DNA of 64,000 nucleotides from Pseudoxanthomonas sp. GM95 (lineage in GTDB: Bacteria > Pseudomonadota > Gammaproteobacteria > Xanthomonadales > Xanthomonadaceae). Each line of letters starts with the position of its first letter. Position 1 is the stretch's first letter. The stretch lies in the NCBI RefSeq assembly GCF_900109775.1, contig NZ_FOAX01000005.1, forward strand, positions 50,376-114,375. Direction: 5' to 3'. The notes under the pieces are model-generated. The model had not been told where the DNA came from. It did no database searches and saw nothing but the letters and a program-made list of their open reading frames with translations. A program made the position numbers and the translations under genes. Below, in pieces: positions 27,411-36,954 of this stretch.

Positions 27411-28358
27411 ATGGATTTGAAGCGACTTCGCTACTTTGTCACGGTGGCCCGGCGACGCAGTTTCGTGAAGGCAGCGGAGGAGCTGCACATCTCCCAACCT
27501 CCGTTGAGCCAGCGGATTCAAGAACTGGAAATGGAGGTCGGCGCCAAGCTGATCGACCGTGATTCTCGCCCCTTGAGCCTCACTGCCGCCGGTCAGTTGT
27601 TGTACGACCAGGCCGTGGAGTTGCTGCAGAGGGCAGAGGCCATGACCGCAAGCATGCAGCGCATGCTCAGCAGTCAACGGCCAACTTTCACCTTCGGTGT
27701 GGTCCCGGCTAACTTCCACGGCAGCTTTGCCACGATTATCCGGCTGTTTCGACAGGCCCTGCCGCTGATGACGGTGCGGCTGCTTGAGCTCAACAGCCTG
27801 GAACAGATCGACGCATTGCGGGAAGGCCGCATCGATGCTGGCATCAGCCGGGTCGACATCCAGGCTGAAGGCGTGCACCGAATCGTGCTGCGCCATGAAC
27901 CGATGGTGGCTGCACTGCCAAGCGATCATCCGCTGGCAAACCAGGAGGAAGTCATGTCCCTGGAGGATATCCGGGACGAGCCTTTCCTCATTTACACCAG
28001 CCACCCCCGTCCGAGCCTGGCCGATCACGTCCTCTCGCAGCTATCTAAGCGCGGCGTAGAACTGACCAACACGCAAGAAGTAGATCAGTACGATTCGGCG
28101 CTGATCATGATCGCCGCGGGATGCGGGGTTTCCATCGTCCCTTCATCAGCTCGCCTGGTAGCAGTCCCCGACGTCACCTATCGTCCCCTCGCCGAGTTGA
28201 TCACCTCACCGATCGTGCTGTGCCACAGGCAGGACGACCGCTCGACTGAAATTGAGGCTCTGTACTTTGTCATCGCACGTTTTCTAGCCGAGCGCGGCCA
28301 TGAGGTTCCGCAGGAACTTCTGCGACATCGTGATGAATTGGCACGAGCCGAAAGCTGA
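27411..28358 (+). CDS. LysR-type regulator, BenM/CatM-like, third copy
   Basis: 315 residues. The HTH (MDLKRLRYFVTVARRRS, then PPLSQRIQELE) and effector domain end with the PLAELITSPIVL stretch common in benzoate/muconate-type regulators. ATG at 27411. It is divergent from the alcohol/aldehyde dehydrogenase and efflux train and faces an ATAT-N7-GTAT site, so it probably controls that train in response to an aromatic acid or its precursor. Confidence 0.9.
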   Translation: MDLKRLRYFVTVARRRSFVKAAEELHISQPPLSQRIQELEMEVGAKLIDRDSRPLSLTAAGQLLYDQAVELLQRAEAMTASMQRMLSSQRPTFTFGVVPANFHGSFATIIRLFRQALPLMTVRLLELNSLEQIDALREGRIDAGISRVDIQAEGVHRIVLRHEPMVAALPSDHPLANQEEVMSLEDIRDEPFLIYTSHPRPSLADHVLSQLSKRGVELTNTQEVDQYDSALIMIAAGCGVSIVPSSARLVAVPDVTYRPLAELITSPIVLCHRQDDRSTEIEALYFVIARFLAERGHEVPQELLRHRDELARAES

Positions 28359-28614
28359 AGCTGCAGGATTTGATCGTTGGGCGCAGCGTCGATTGGCGCG
28401 CGAAGGACACCATTGATCAGGTTATTGATTGCAAACATGCCCGTAGGCGCCATTGCAATCGATTCGATTCAGATCATGAGCTGGATTGTCAATTTATCTT
28501 GTCCGCACGCAGTCCTAGAGTGGCCTCACGCACACTTCCCAACTGACTTGATTGGATTGCACAGACCCTTTTCAGGGTGGATCCAAGGTCAGGGCCTTAC
28601 TCAAAGGAATCAAA

Positions 28615-29349
28615 ATGAACACTTCGCAGAAAATCGCGCTGGTTACTGGCGCAACCCGTGGCATTGGACTGGAAACCTGTCGGCAGCTGGCAAAGGCCGG
28701 CGCCTTGGTCCTGCTGGCAGGCCGCAGCTTGGAGCGCGCTACCGAAGCGGCCGACCAGCTGAACACCGAAGGCCTCGCTGTCGAGCCGATCGCGCTGGAC
28801 GTGACCAAAACCGAGAGCATCCAGGCGGCCGTTGCTGATATCACCTCGCGTTTTGGCAAGCTCGACATCTTGGTCAACAACGCGGGTGTTCTGTTGGATG
28901 CCGGCGATAAAAAGCCCTCTGAGCAGACGCTGGACACGTGGCGCGCAACCTTTGATACCAACGTCTTCGCCGTGGTCGAAGTGACCCAGGCCTTCCTACC
29001 TCTGCTCAAGGCAGCTCCGGCCGCGCGCATCGTCAGCCTTTCCAGCCAGCTGGGCTCGTTCGGTCTGCATACCGATCCGAACTCGGGCATCTATGACTTC
29101 AAAATCCCCGCTTACAACGCCTCCAAGAGCGTGGTCAATTCCTGGACCGTGCACCTGGCCTATGAGCTGCGCGACACCCCAATCAAGGTCAACGCCGTGC
29201 ATCCGGGCTACGTGCAGACTGACATGAATGGTGGCCAGGGTGAGATCGACATCCCCACCGGCGCCAAGAGCAGCGTGGAGATGGCCTTGCTGGATGCGAA
29301 CGGCCCGACCGGCACCTTCACCCACCTCGGCAAGACCCTGCCCTGGTAA
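28615..29349 (+). CDS. Short-chain dehydrogenase/reductase 1
   Basis: 244 residues, classical SDR. Cofactor motif TGATRGIG, NNAG, catalytic Ser in SLSSQLG and the YNASK Tyr-Lys pair are all present. The insert between Ser and Tyr (FGLHTDPNSGIYDFKI) is longer than in the core fold and resembles the carbonyl-reductase/menthone-reductase branch. The N-terminal TGxxxGIG plus a following Arg suggests NADPH. ATG at 28615; a frame from 28552 is unsupported. It is followed by a short hairpin and a secreted carboxylesterase. Substrate unknown. Confidence 0.85.
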   Translation: MNTSQKIALVTGATRGIGLETCRQLAKAGALVLLAGRSLERATEAADQLNTEGLAVEPIALDVTKTESIQAAVADITSRFGKLDILVNNAGVLLDAGDKKPSEQTLDTWRATFDTNVFAVVEVTQAFLPLLKAAPAARIVSLSSQLGSFGLHTDPNSGIYDFKIPAYNASKSVVNSWTVHLAYELRDTPIKVNAVHPGYVQTDMNGGQGEIDIPTGAKSSVEMALLDANGPTGTFTHLGKTLPW

Positions 29350-29354
29350 TCCGG

Positions 29355-29385
29355 TGGCCGGAGACTGGATGTCAGGCTCCGGCCA
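29355..29385. repeat. Hairpin between SDR 1 and carboxylesterase
   Basis: Perfect 9-bp inverted repeat TGGCCGGAG / CTCCGGCCA with a 13-base loop, 6 bp past the SDR stop. No U-tract follows. It could be a weak terminator or an mRNA-stability element. Confidence 0.5.
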
Positions 29386-29413
29386 TGTTCACCCGCACCT
29401 CGCACGGTGATCC

Positions 29414-30964
29414 ATGACCGCAACACAACGGGCGGCCTCGCTGCTGCTCCTGCTAGGCACTCTCGCGTGCTCGCACGCAATTGCCGCCACGACACTGCAC
29501 GTGGCGCAGGGCGACCTGCAAGGCACCGTGTCCAAGGGCGTCGAAACCTATTTGGGCATCCCCTACGCAGCCCCGCCCATTGGCACCAACCGCTGGCGCA
29601 TGCCCCAGCCGGCCTCGACATGGGTCGGAACTCGCCAAGCCACCGCTTTCAGTGCGAGTTGCCAGCAATCATTATCTGGGGCCTTTGGTCCTTGGTCGGT
29701 CGAGTACCAGGTCAGCGGCAAGGTCAGCGAGGACTGCCTCTACCTTAACGTGTGGCGCCCCTCAGCGATCCGCCCGGAAAAGCTGCCGATCATGGTCTGG
29801 ATCCACGGCGGCGGTTTCAGCTCAGGCTCCGGTTCAGTGCCGATCTATGACGGCGCAGCGATGGCAGCCAAGGGCGTGGTCTTCATCAATCTTAATTATC
29901 GCGTTGGCCTATTCGGCTTCTTGGCCCATCCGGCGTTAGTGCAGGAAAGTGTCGGCGCCGGCAACTATGGCTTAGGCGACATCGTGGCTGCGCTCACATG
30001 GGTGCGAGATAACGCAGCGGCGCTGGGCGGCGATCCAGAGCAGGTGACCATTGCCGGCCAGTCGGCCGGCTCGATGGCTATCCACGACCTGATGGTCAGC
30101 CCCGCGGCCAAAGGCCTGTTCGCCCGCGCCATCTCCGAGAGCGGCCCCGGCATGGGCCGGCCGCCCGCCTCGATCAGCAAGGCCCAGGAAGTGGGCCTGC
30201 AGCTGGCCAAGGCCGCCGGCGTTGCAGACATCGATCAGCTACGCGCCCTGCCGGCGCAATCGCTGATGGAGGCCGAACAGAAGCTTGGCCCGGGCATGCT
30301 GCGCTTTGCACCGGTGATCGATGGCACCTTCGTTCCGGTTGATCCGTATGGAAGCGCGGCCGGCACCTATATCGACACACCCATCCTGGCGGGCATGAAT
30401 GCCAACGAGGCTTTCAGTCTTCCAGCAGATACGGTGCAGGAACTTGCTTCGGATATCGACCAGCTGTTTGGCCCGATGGCGCCGGAGGCCAGGACGCTGT
30501 ATCGAGTCAGCCAGGCAAGCGACCTCAAGACGCTGGATCGACTGGTTCGTCGCGAGCGTGGCATTGCCTCCACTTGGAACTGGTCCCGGCAACGCGCCGC
30601 GACGAGCCACAATGCCAGCTACATGTACTTGTTCGATCACGTCCAGCCGGGCGCCGGAGAATGGGGAAGTTTCCATACCTCCGAGGTTCCCTATGCGCTG
30701 GCCACGCTCGATCATGCGCCAGGCCGTGCGTTCACCGCTATCGACACCGCGCTTTCCACGCAAATGTCCAACTATTGGATTAACTTCGTGAAACACGGCG
30801 ATCCCAACGGCGATGGGCTGCCGCCATGGGAGCGCTACGATGACATGGCGCCATCGATGATGGTGTTGGGCAGCAGACCGCATATGGCGCCGATGCTCAC
30901 TAAGGAGCACCGCGCGTTCTATCAGGACGTACTTAATCATGGCATCGCGCTGACACTGTTTTGA
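29414..30964 (+). CDS. Secreted type-B carboxylesterase
   Basis: 516 residues with a signal peptide (about 1-25, ending HAIAA). Carboxylesterase/lipase family: oxyanion-hole IHGGGFSSGSG, EDCLYLN block, nucleophile elbow GQSAGS (Gln replaces the more common Glu), later acidic residue in GMNANEAF and catalytic His in the SFHTSEVPYA region. It hydrolyses esters in the periplasm or outside the cell, possibly aromatic or plant esters that would feed the nearby pathways (inference). ATG at 29414, 64 bp after the SDR stop. Confidence 0.88.
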   Translation: MTATQRAASLLLLLGTLACSHAIAATTLHVAQGDLQGTVSKGVETYLGIPYAAPPIGTNRWRMPQPASTWVGTRQATAFSASCQQSLSGAFGPWSVEYQVSGKVSEDCLYLNVWRPSAIRPEKLPIMVWIHGGGFSSGSGSVPIYDGAAMAAKGVVFINLNYRVGLFGFLAHPALVQESVGAGNYGLGDIVAALTWVRDNAAALGGDPEQVTIAGQSAGSMAIHDLMVSPAAKGLFARAISESGPGMGRPPASISKAQEVGLQLAKAAGVADIDQLRALPAQSLMEAEQKLGPGMLRFAPVIDGTFVPVDPYGSAAGTYIDTPILAGMNANEAFSLPADTVQELASDIDQLFGPMAPEARTLYRVSQASDLKTLDRLVRRERGIASTWNWSRQRAATSHNASYMYLFDHVQPGAGEWGSFHTSEVPYALATLDHAPGRAFTAIDTALSTQMSNYWINFVKHGDPNGDGLPPWERYDDMAPSMMVLGSRPHMAPMLTKEHRAFYQDVLNHGIALTLF

Positions 30965-30979
30965 GCTGCTACTGACCGT

Positions 30980-31603
30980 GTGCCTGGAATAGCGCGCTTG
31001 GCCCTTTTCACTGACTCCATCAGGATCTGCCTGCGCGGCGCGGATCTGCACTATCACCCTGCCCCGGACTTGGGAATGTCCGCAGACGCTCTGCTGGCAC
31101 GACTGCGCCATGAGATCCCTTGGCAGCAGCACCACGTCAATATCGCGTCCAAGGTCATTGCCCAGCCCCGCCTGAGCAGTTGGCATGGCGATGTAGTCCA
31201 TCGCTATTCGACCCTGGCCCATGATCTGCACCCAGCGCCTTGGAACCAGACCTTGTTGGTTGTGCGCGAACAGGTCGAACGCATCACTGGTGCGCGTTTC
31301 AACTCCGTGTTGGCCAACCTATATCGGGACGGCAACGACGCCATCGGCTGGCACGCCGACGATGAGCCCGAGCTGGGTCCCGCGCCGGTGATCGCCTCGA
31401 TCAGCCTAGGCGCCGAACGCCGCTTCGACCTACGAAGACGCGATGATCATGCTGAAGTGGTTCACCTACCGCTGGCGCACGGCAGCATGCTGGTCATGTC
31501 CGGTAGCACCCAGCGTTTCTGGCAGCACGCCATGATGCGTTGCAGGCTTTCCAAAGCGCGAATCAACCTTACGTTCCGATTTACCCAGCCGTCGCGACGT
31601 TGA
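30980..31603 (+). CDS. AlkB-like 2-oxoglutarate/Fe(II) dioxygenase
   Basis: About 207 residues. Core motifs of AlkB DNA/RNA dealkylases: NLYRDGNDAIGWHADDE (iron HxD), SISLGAERRF, distal His in RFWQHAM and the RINLTFR C-terminal Arg motif. It repairs alkylated bases by oxidative demethylation. The frame starts with GTG at 30980, 15 bp after the carboxylesterase stop; an internal ATG at 31076 would cut into the N-terminal lid. A role linked to the neighbours is not evident. Confidence 0.85.
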   Translation: MPGIARLALFTDSIRICLRGADLHYHPAPDLGMSADALLARLRHEIPWQQHHVNIASKVIAQPRLSSWHGDVVHRYSTLAHDLHPAPWNQTLLVVREQVERITGARFNSVLANLYRDGNDAIGWHADDEPELGPAPVIASISLGAERRFDLRRRDDHAEVVHLPLAHGSMLVMSGSTQRFWQHAMMRCRLSKARINLTFRFTQPSRR

Positions 31604-31724
31604 GCCAGGCTATAAGCAGGATGCTTGCGCAGCCACCCATTGCCGCTCCCTTTCGTCTCACGGCACCCTTGATCGCAGCGTACCCGATCCAAGAGAACCG
31701 CGCGGAGTTAACCAAGCCCATTTC

Positions 31725-32954
31725 CTACGCAACGTGTCCCTTAAAAGCGCGAGGTGAGAGGCACCACGCCAGCAGCGCGATCGCCGCTAGGGCGGCACCC
31801 ACCACGCCAGTCGATTCCCAACCCAATCCAGCCGAAACCGCAACTCCGCCAGCCCAGGGGCCAAGCGCGTTGGCGACGTTGAAGGCCGCCTGGTTTGATG
31901 CAGATGCCAAAGCTTGCGCTCCTCGGGAGACATCCATCAGATGGATCTGCATGATCGGGACCAACGTCCCCATCGTGCCCACCAGCACGATGGCGGGGAT
32001 AATCAACAGACTGGACTTGGCAGCCAGTGTGTAGATCACCAGCACCGCGATTGCACCGAGCAGACTGAAGGGAATGGCGCGCTGCTTAAGCCGGTCGGTC
32101 ATCCAGCCGCCAAACTGGGCGCCGAGCAGCGAGCCCACGCCAAAAGCCCCGATGGCAAATGGAATCCAACGCTCGGAGACATGGGTGACCTGCAGCATGG
32201 TCGTGGCCATGTAGCTGAAGACGCAGAACATGCCCGCAAAGCCCAATGCGCCGGTGAACAGCGACAGCCATACCGGCGCGCTGTTGAAATCGCGGAGTTC
32301 ATCAAGCGGATTGGTATTGTTCTCATCCTTGGTCTGGGGCAACGCAATGGCCAGGCAAGCCGCAGTGGCCAATGCGCCGATGGCAACTACGACGAAGGCA
32401 TAGCGCCAACTCAACGCCTGGCCCAGCGCAACGGCCAGGGGATTACCGATCACCAGGGCCAGTGTGATGCCCATCATCACGCGCGCGACCGCTGCGCCTC
32501 GCCTGTCAGCTCGACTGACCGATGCCGCGACCAGTGCCGCAACGCCGAAGAACGCGCCATGTGGAAGACCTGAGATGAAGCGGAACGCCATCATCCAGTG
32601 ATAGGTCGGGGCAAGTGCGCTGAGCAGGTTGGCTAGCGCATAGAGCGCCATCAATCCCATCAACAACGTCTTGCGCCTTAAACGGCCGCCAAGGATCGCC
32701 AACAATGGAGCGCCTACCACCACGCCCAATGCGTAAGCACTGATCAGGTGGCCGACGGCTTGCTCGCTGACATGGAAGTCGTGAGCCACGTTGGGCATCA
32801 GCCCCATGATGGCGAATTCGCTCAATCCGATAACGAATCCACCGGTCGCCAATGCTCCGATGATGGCCGCGTATCGACCCTTACTGGCCGGCGCCGCTAG
32901 GCGGCCGCTACGCATAGCCAAACATCTTGATCCTTCGACCGCCGATGGATGCAT
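31725..32954 (-). CDS. MFS transporter, AraJ/DHA1-like
   Basis: About 409 residues with 12 hydrophobic segments after an N-terminal tail. The sequence from ATGGFVIGLSEFAIMGLMPN onward and GLPHGAFFG are typical of AraJ/NepI-like DHA1 sugar or drug exporters. ATG at 32954 or at 32915; neither has a strong ribosome site, and the shorter form would lose only the tail. It stands alone between AlkB (convergent) and nitroreductase. Substrate unknown. Confidence 0.8.
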   Translation of the reverse strand: MHPSAVEGSRCLAMRSGRLAAPASKGRYAAIIGALATGGFVIGLSEFAIMGLMPNVAHDFHVSEQAVGHLISAYALGVVVGAPLLAILGGRLRRKTLLMGLMALYALANLLSALAPTYHWMMAFRFISGLPHGAFFGVAALVAASVSRADRRGAAVARVMMGITLALVIGNPLAVALGQALSWRYAFVVVAIGALATAACLAIALPQTKDENNTNPLDELRDFNSAPVWLSLFTGALGFAGMFCVFSYMATTMLQVTHVSERWIPFAIGAFGVGSLLGAQFGGWMTDRLKQRAIPFSLLGAIAVLVIYTLAAKSSLLIIPAIVLVGTMGTLVPIMQIHLMDVSRGAQALASASNQAAFNVANALGPWAGGVAVSAGLGWESTGVVGAALAAIALLAWCLSPRAFKGHVA

Positions 32955-33166
32955 GCAGACAGCGGACTGACAGCCGATCCATGAGTGTCACTTAGAGAAT
33001 GAACTTGAACCCTGAAGGCCAACCGGCGTGTGATCAAGCATGAAAATTGATGGACACTTGAAAGCAGCCGGCGCAAATCACAATTGGGCGCACGGCCACT
33101 TCAACTCGATGCAGGCTGAGGAAACAAACGTTGCTAGATGAGTTCGAACTCCCACCGCATGGCTAA

Positions 33167-33772
33167 TCAGGCGAAGCTCAACACTTCGAGCACGGCCTTG
33201 CGCGGCTTCTGCGGCCAGTTGCCCGCGCCAGCCTTGCCGACCGTAACCAGCATCACCGGTACATCCGTCGCACCAAGATTGAAAGCAGCGGACAGCTCGT
33301 CGGCGTTGAAACCAATCATCGGGGTTGATGCCAGGCCCATCTCCTGAGCAGCCAGCATCAAGGTCATTGCGGCGAGCGAACCCGAACGAATGGCCTCATC
33401 TCGCTGGAAACGCGGATTGGAACCGTACATTGCTTCCGCGGCGCCGACCCAGCCGGCGAAAGTCGCCTCGTCCAAGATGCCGGCCTCCACCGCAGGTTTT
33501 AGTGCCGCTGGCAAGCCTAGGTGGGGCTCGAGCGTGCCGCAGATGATGAAGGTCACAGCGGAATCGACGACTTTCTGCTGGCCGTAGGCGATCGGCAGCA
33601 ACTTGGCCTTGCCCGCCTCGCTCTGCACGGCGATGAAGCGCCAATTCTGTAGATTGAAGGCTGATGGCGCCAACGTGGCTGAGTGGACGAGAGCAATGAT
33701 GTCGTCTTTCTTTAGCGCATGGCTACTATCGTAGACACTTGCCGAGGTGCGCTTGTTGAGAACGTCGAGCAT
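33167..33772 (-). CDS. Nitroreductase-family NAD(P)H:FMN oxidoreductase
   Basis: 201 residues from the ATG at 33772 (MLDVLNKRTSASVYD). The N-terminal Arg/Ser FMN-binding motif, the SAFNLQNWRF block and the C-terminal Gly-rich end match small nitroreductases of the YodC/MhqN type, which reduce quinones and nitro-aromatics. The longer frame to 33895 overlaps the tautomerase gene region and is rejected. It lies 94 bp downstream of the tautomerase gene on the same strand, probably one transcript with it and the hydrolase. A quinone-detoxifying role next to aromatic degradation is plausible. Confidence 0.82.
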   Translation of the reverse strand: MLDVLNKRTSASVYDSSHALKKDDIIALVHSATLAPSAFNLQNWRFIAVQSEAGKAKLLPIAYGQQKVVDSAVTFIICGTLEPHLGLPAALKPAVEAGILDEATFAGWVGAAEAMYGSNPRFQRDEAIRSGSLAAMTLMLAAQEMGLASTPMIGFNADELSAAFNLGATDVPVMLVTVGKAGAGNWPQKPRKAVLEVLSFA

Positions 33773-33866
33773 GTTGGTCACTGAGTTTTTGATAGGAATT
33801 AATGGTGGCGGCGAGCACCACACTGCGAGTGAAGCCACAAAGGCAGGACTCGCAGCCCTGGCAGCG

Positions 33867-34067
33867 TTAGGAAGCTGCGTCCGGGTCGCTACCAAACAGC
33901 TGGCCGGATCCGGCCCAGTCAGACGCCTTGACGTCCTCGAAGATCACATAGATGTACTTGGGATCAGTACCAGTGTGCTTGACGATGCTTTCTGTGACAT
34001 CGGCTGCGACGGCTGCCTTGGCCTTGTGATCCTTGCCTTCAAACCAAGTAATGCGTGCGACGGGCAT
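33867..34067 (-). CDS. 4-oxalocrotonate tautomerase-like protein, copy 1
   Basis: 66 residues. After Met removal the N-terminal Pro1 expected of the tautomerase superfamily is present (MPVARITWFEGKD). However, the two catalytic Arg of 4-OT are replaced: position 11 is Lys and position 39 is Tyr, and Phe50 is Trp. So it is not a standard 4-oxalocrotonate tautomerase. By hand count, 49 of 66 residues match the copy at 47331. It sits between a secreted hydrolase and a nitroreductase gene. Function unknown beyond a likely Pro1-dependent activity. Confidence 0.8.
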   Translation of the reverse strand: MPVARITWFEGKDHKAKAAVAADVTESIVKHTGTDPKYIYVIFEDVKASDWAGSGQLFGSDPDAAS

Positions 34068-34147
34068 AGCGTTGACTCCTGTTGATAAAACTTGGGAAAT
34101 GCAGCTGGTGGCTCAGTGATCCGGCGACTAAAGCGAGTCGCCCCGAC

Positions 34148-35146
34148 TCATTGCTCCAAGAATGCGCGCAGATCCGAGGTGAACTTGATCGGATTCTTGA
34201 ACATAAGGAAATGGTCGCCCTGCTCCTCCTTCGTATAGACGAACAGCTTGGCGCCAGGAACGGTCTTCTGGATCCAGCGCTGGCTGGGCAGGTTGTTGCT
34301 GTAGTCACCAGAGAAGATCGCGACCGGCACGTCGATTTTGTGCTGGATCACGTCGCGCCAATCATTGGTGACATGATCGAATAGAACTCGCGAGATCGCA
34401 TCCGGATCGGTCTTGACGAAAGCGCTGGCGAAGGCTTCGGAGTTGACGAAGTACGGTGAGTCCTTGGCCATGGCTCGCTCCCAGGGGCGCAGGTCGGTCA
34501 CCAGCGCGTTGAGAGGCGCACCCTTGGTGAAGCCGGCCACCATGCGCTCTGCCGAGGTCGTAGTTCCACCGGCATCGAGCCGCTCCTGCTCGGACCAGTC
34601 GTCATGCGAATAGATCGACACCGGCTCGTCGACAAAAACAGCCTTGTCAATGCCTGCCGTACCGAACAGGTCGATATAACTCCAGATCACCGATGCGCCC
34701 ATCGACCAACCCGCGTAAGTCGCCTTCTTCAGCTTCAGATGGTCACCGAGCTCTTTGAGGTCCATACCGAAGCGGGATATGCGGCCGCCGTACTCGACAT
34801 GCTGGGACAGTCCTTGGTTACGTGGATCCAGCACGATGACGCGGTAATGCTGGCTGAGCAGATACATAACGTTGATGTACTCAGCGCCATTGGCTGACCA
34901 GCCCGGCACGAACACTAGCGGCTTGCCCTTGCCCGCCTCCCAGTAGGTCAGCTTGACGTGATCTGAGGTGGTAAAGCTGTTAATCGACAGCCCAGGGAAA
35001 TCGGAGAGCTTGGACGGAAATCCTTCGAGTTTGTTGGGAAATGTATAGTCGTGCCCAAGCGCGACCAAGGCTGTTTCGGCATGGCTGGCGCCGGAGATCC
35101 CCAATGCACCAAGGGCAATCACCGCTGAGGCGAGAAGTCTGTTCAT
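34148..35146 (-). CDS. Secreted alpha/beta hydrolase
   Basis: 332 residues with a signal peptide (MNRLLASAVIALGALG to SHA). Alpha/beta-hydrolase motifs: oxyanion region VFVPGWSANG, DPRNQGLS, nucleophile elbow GWSMGAS, an acidic residue in VPVAIFSGD and His in GDHFLMF. Periplasmic location argues against it being the enol-lactone hydrolase CatD/PcaD, although the fold is the same. It lies 80 bp upstream of the tautomerase gene on the same strand. Substrate unknown. Confidence 0.82.
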   Translation of the reverse strand: MNRLLASAVIALGALGISGASHAETALVALGHDYTFPNKLEGFPSKLSDFPGLSINSFTTSDHVKLTYWEAGKGKPLVFVPGWSANGAEYINVMYLLSQHYRVIVLDPRNQGLSQHVEYGGRISRFGMDLKELGDHLKLKKATYAGWSMGASVIWSYIDLFGTAGIDKAVFVDEPVSIYSHDDWSEQERLDAGGTTTSAERMVAGFTKGAPLNALVTDLRPWERAMAKDSPYFVNSEAFASAFVKTDPDAISRVLFDHVTNDWRDVIQHKIDVPVAIFSGDYSNNLPSQRWIQKTVPGAKLFVYTKEEQGDHFLMFKNPIKFTSDLRAFLEQ

Positions 35147-35195
35147 CTAAGTTCTTGAAAGGGTCTGTTGTTGATGGATGGATGCGATTGTCAGG

Positions 35196-35831
35196 TCAGG
35201 CGTGCGACCAAGCCGGTGCCGTGGCAGTCCCGGCTCCCAGGAAAAAGGCGAACTGGATATTCATCATCCCTACCGACTCCAGGTATCGACTGTTGCGCAG
35301 CGGACCGGCATCGACAGCCCTGAAGTCCAACGCCGTGGCTAGCGCTGCCACTTGACGCCTGGCGCCGTCGTCGTCGGACGCAAGGAAGACCTGCAGCTGC
35401 CTGCCAACGCGCGCCTCTGGCGGAACCAACTGGGCCAGGATCGTGTTGAAAGCCTTGACCACCACGGTGCCGGGCAAGTCGGCTTGCAATGCTTCGGCGG
35501 CCGAGGTGTGTGGTCCGACCTGCAAGTCCTGGTAATCGGGCGTGACCGGATTGCTTATGTCGACAAGGATCTTCCCGGCCAGGTCGATCTGGTCGCTGGC
35601 CTTGCGCATCGCGTCCCGTGTGGCCGGATAAGGCAATGCAATGAGAATCACATCGGCGAGCTTGACCGCGGCGCAGATGCCGCCGCCCTCCACCTCGCCG
35701 CCCAGCGTCTTCGCTAGGGCAGCTGAGTGCGATGGATCACGTGCGCCAATAACGAGGTCAAGCCCGGCCTGGGCAATGGCAGTCGCGTAGGTAGTCCCCA
35801 ATTTTCCGGTGCCGATGACCGCGTACTTCAT
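35196..35831 (-). CDS. NADPH-dependent oxidoreductase of the F420-reductase-like family
   Basis: 211 residues from the ATG at 35831. Rossmann motif VIGTGKLGTTYA, ILIALPYPAT and VKAFNT match the NAD-binding domain shared by F420:NADP oxidoreductases and related 6-phosphogluconate-dehydrogenase-like proteins. Coenzyme F420 is unlikely in this organism, so it probably acts with NADP on another acceptor. It is divergent from the LysR gene at 35926, which probably controls it. Confidence 0.78.
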   Translation of the reverse strand: MKYAVIGTGKLGTTYATAIAQAGLDLVIGARDPSHSAALAKTLGGEVEGGGICAAVKLADVILIALPYPATRDAMRKASDQIDLAGKILVDISNPVTPDYQDLQVGPHTSAAEALQADLPGTVVVKAFNTILAQLVPPEARVGRQLQVFLASDDDGARRQVAALATALDFRAVDAGPLRNSRYLESVGMMNIQFAFFLGAGTATAPAWSHA

Positions 35832-35925
35832 TTCTCGCCTCCGAGTTGCTGGGGCGAACTTTGAACCTGTACTGGCAGGCGATAAATAACTAGAATTGAT
35901 CATCATTTGAATCGATGGGATTGCA

Positions 35926-36807
35926 ATGGATCGCCTGACCAGCCTCAGCGTGTTCGTCAAAGCAGTCGATTTGGGATCTTTCAGCGCCGCAGGAGCGGCG
36001 CTGCAGATGTCATCGCAGCAGGTCGGTAAGCATGTGCAGGGCTTGGAAGCCCGCTTGGGCGTGCGGCTGTTGTCACGCACGACGCGCAGACAAAGCCTGA
36101 CCGACTTCGGTAGGGCTTTTTACGAACGGGCACGCATCATCCTGGCCGAGGTTGATGCGGCAGAAAATCTTGCGGAAGAGACCAGGGCGGTGCCGACCGG
36201 CAAGTTGCGCATCAACGCGCCGGTGAGTTTCGGCATGCGCACTTTGGCAGCAAAGCTACCCGACTACATGAAAGCCTTCCCCAAGGTGGAAGTCGAACTG
36301 ACCTTGAGCAACCGTTCGATCGACTTGGTCGATGAGGGATACGACGCGGTCTTCAGGGTAGGCAGACTGTCCGACAGCGGACTCATTGCACGCCCGCTCG
36401 CCCCATACAGGCTGGTGCTTTGTGCGGCGCCTTCCTACCTTGCCGGCCATCCGCCGATCACGTCCCCGTGGGACTTGCAGGCCCACGATTGCCTGGGTTT
36501 CACCCATACAGAATTGCGAACCCACTGGAGCTTTGATGGCCCAGAAGGAAAAGTGGTCGTGCCCGTGACCAGCCGTCTGATGGTCGACCATGGGGAACCC
36601 CTGCTCTGCGCGGCAATGGCGGGGCTTGGCATCCTGCTGCAACCTCTGGAGCTGGTAAGAGAGGCAATCGCTGACGGCAGACTCGTCGAGCTTTTGCCCG
36701 ATTACAAGGTCCCTTCCCGGCCCATGCATCTTCTGTATGCGCCAGACCGGCGGGTCACGCCCAAGTTAAGAAGTTTTCTGGATTTTTCCGTCAAAGCATT
36801 TGGCTAA
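35926..36807 (+). CDS. LysR-type regulator (AaeR/DmlR-like branch)
   Basis: 293 residues. HTH MDRLTSLSVFVKAVDLGSF with SSQQVGKHVQGLEARLG, then the LysR effector domain. This CRG-type branch differs from the CatR/BenM-like regulators elsewhere in the window. ATG at 35926; 94 bp of divergent promoter separates it from the NADPH oxidoreductase gene, its probable target. Confidence 0.88.
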   Translation: MDRLTSLSVFVKAVDLGSFSAAGAALQMSSQQVGKHVQGLEARLGVRLLSRTTRRQSLTDFGRAFYERARIILAEVDAAENLAEETRAVPTGKLRINAPVSFGMRTLAAKLPDYMKAFPKVEVELTLSNRSIDLVDEGYDAVFRVGRLSDSGLIARPLAPYRLVLCAAPSYLAGHPPITSPWDLQAHDCLGFTHTELRTHWSFDGPEGKVVVPVTSRLMVDHGEPLLCAAMAGLGILLQPLELVREAIADGRLVELLPDYKVPSRPMHLLYAPDRRVTPKLRSFLDFSVKAFG

Positions 36808-36954
36808 GCTGGTCTCCAACAAAGTGCAACACCGATTAGAAGCCCATTGATTCCAATGATGGTTCATCTCGAGCATTTATCAATGCTCAAAGCTGGTCTA
36901 GTGTTGCCGGCTTCTCGCCAATTCCTTGGCGCAGCACGGGATGGAACAATCGCA

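Noticed and set aside
34148..35146. Secreted alpha/beta hydrolase as the missing enol-lactone hydrolase
   Set aside because: A signal peptide places it outside the cytoplasm, whereas CatD/PcaD is cytosolic.
35196..35831. True F420:NADP oxidoreductase
   Set aside because: Only the general NADP-binding fold is seen, and coenzyme F420 is not expected in this kind of proteobacterium; family name kept only as a similarity.
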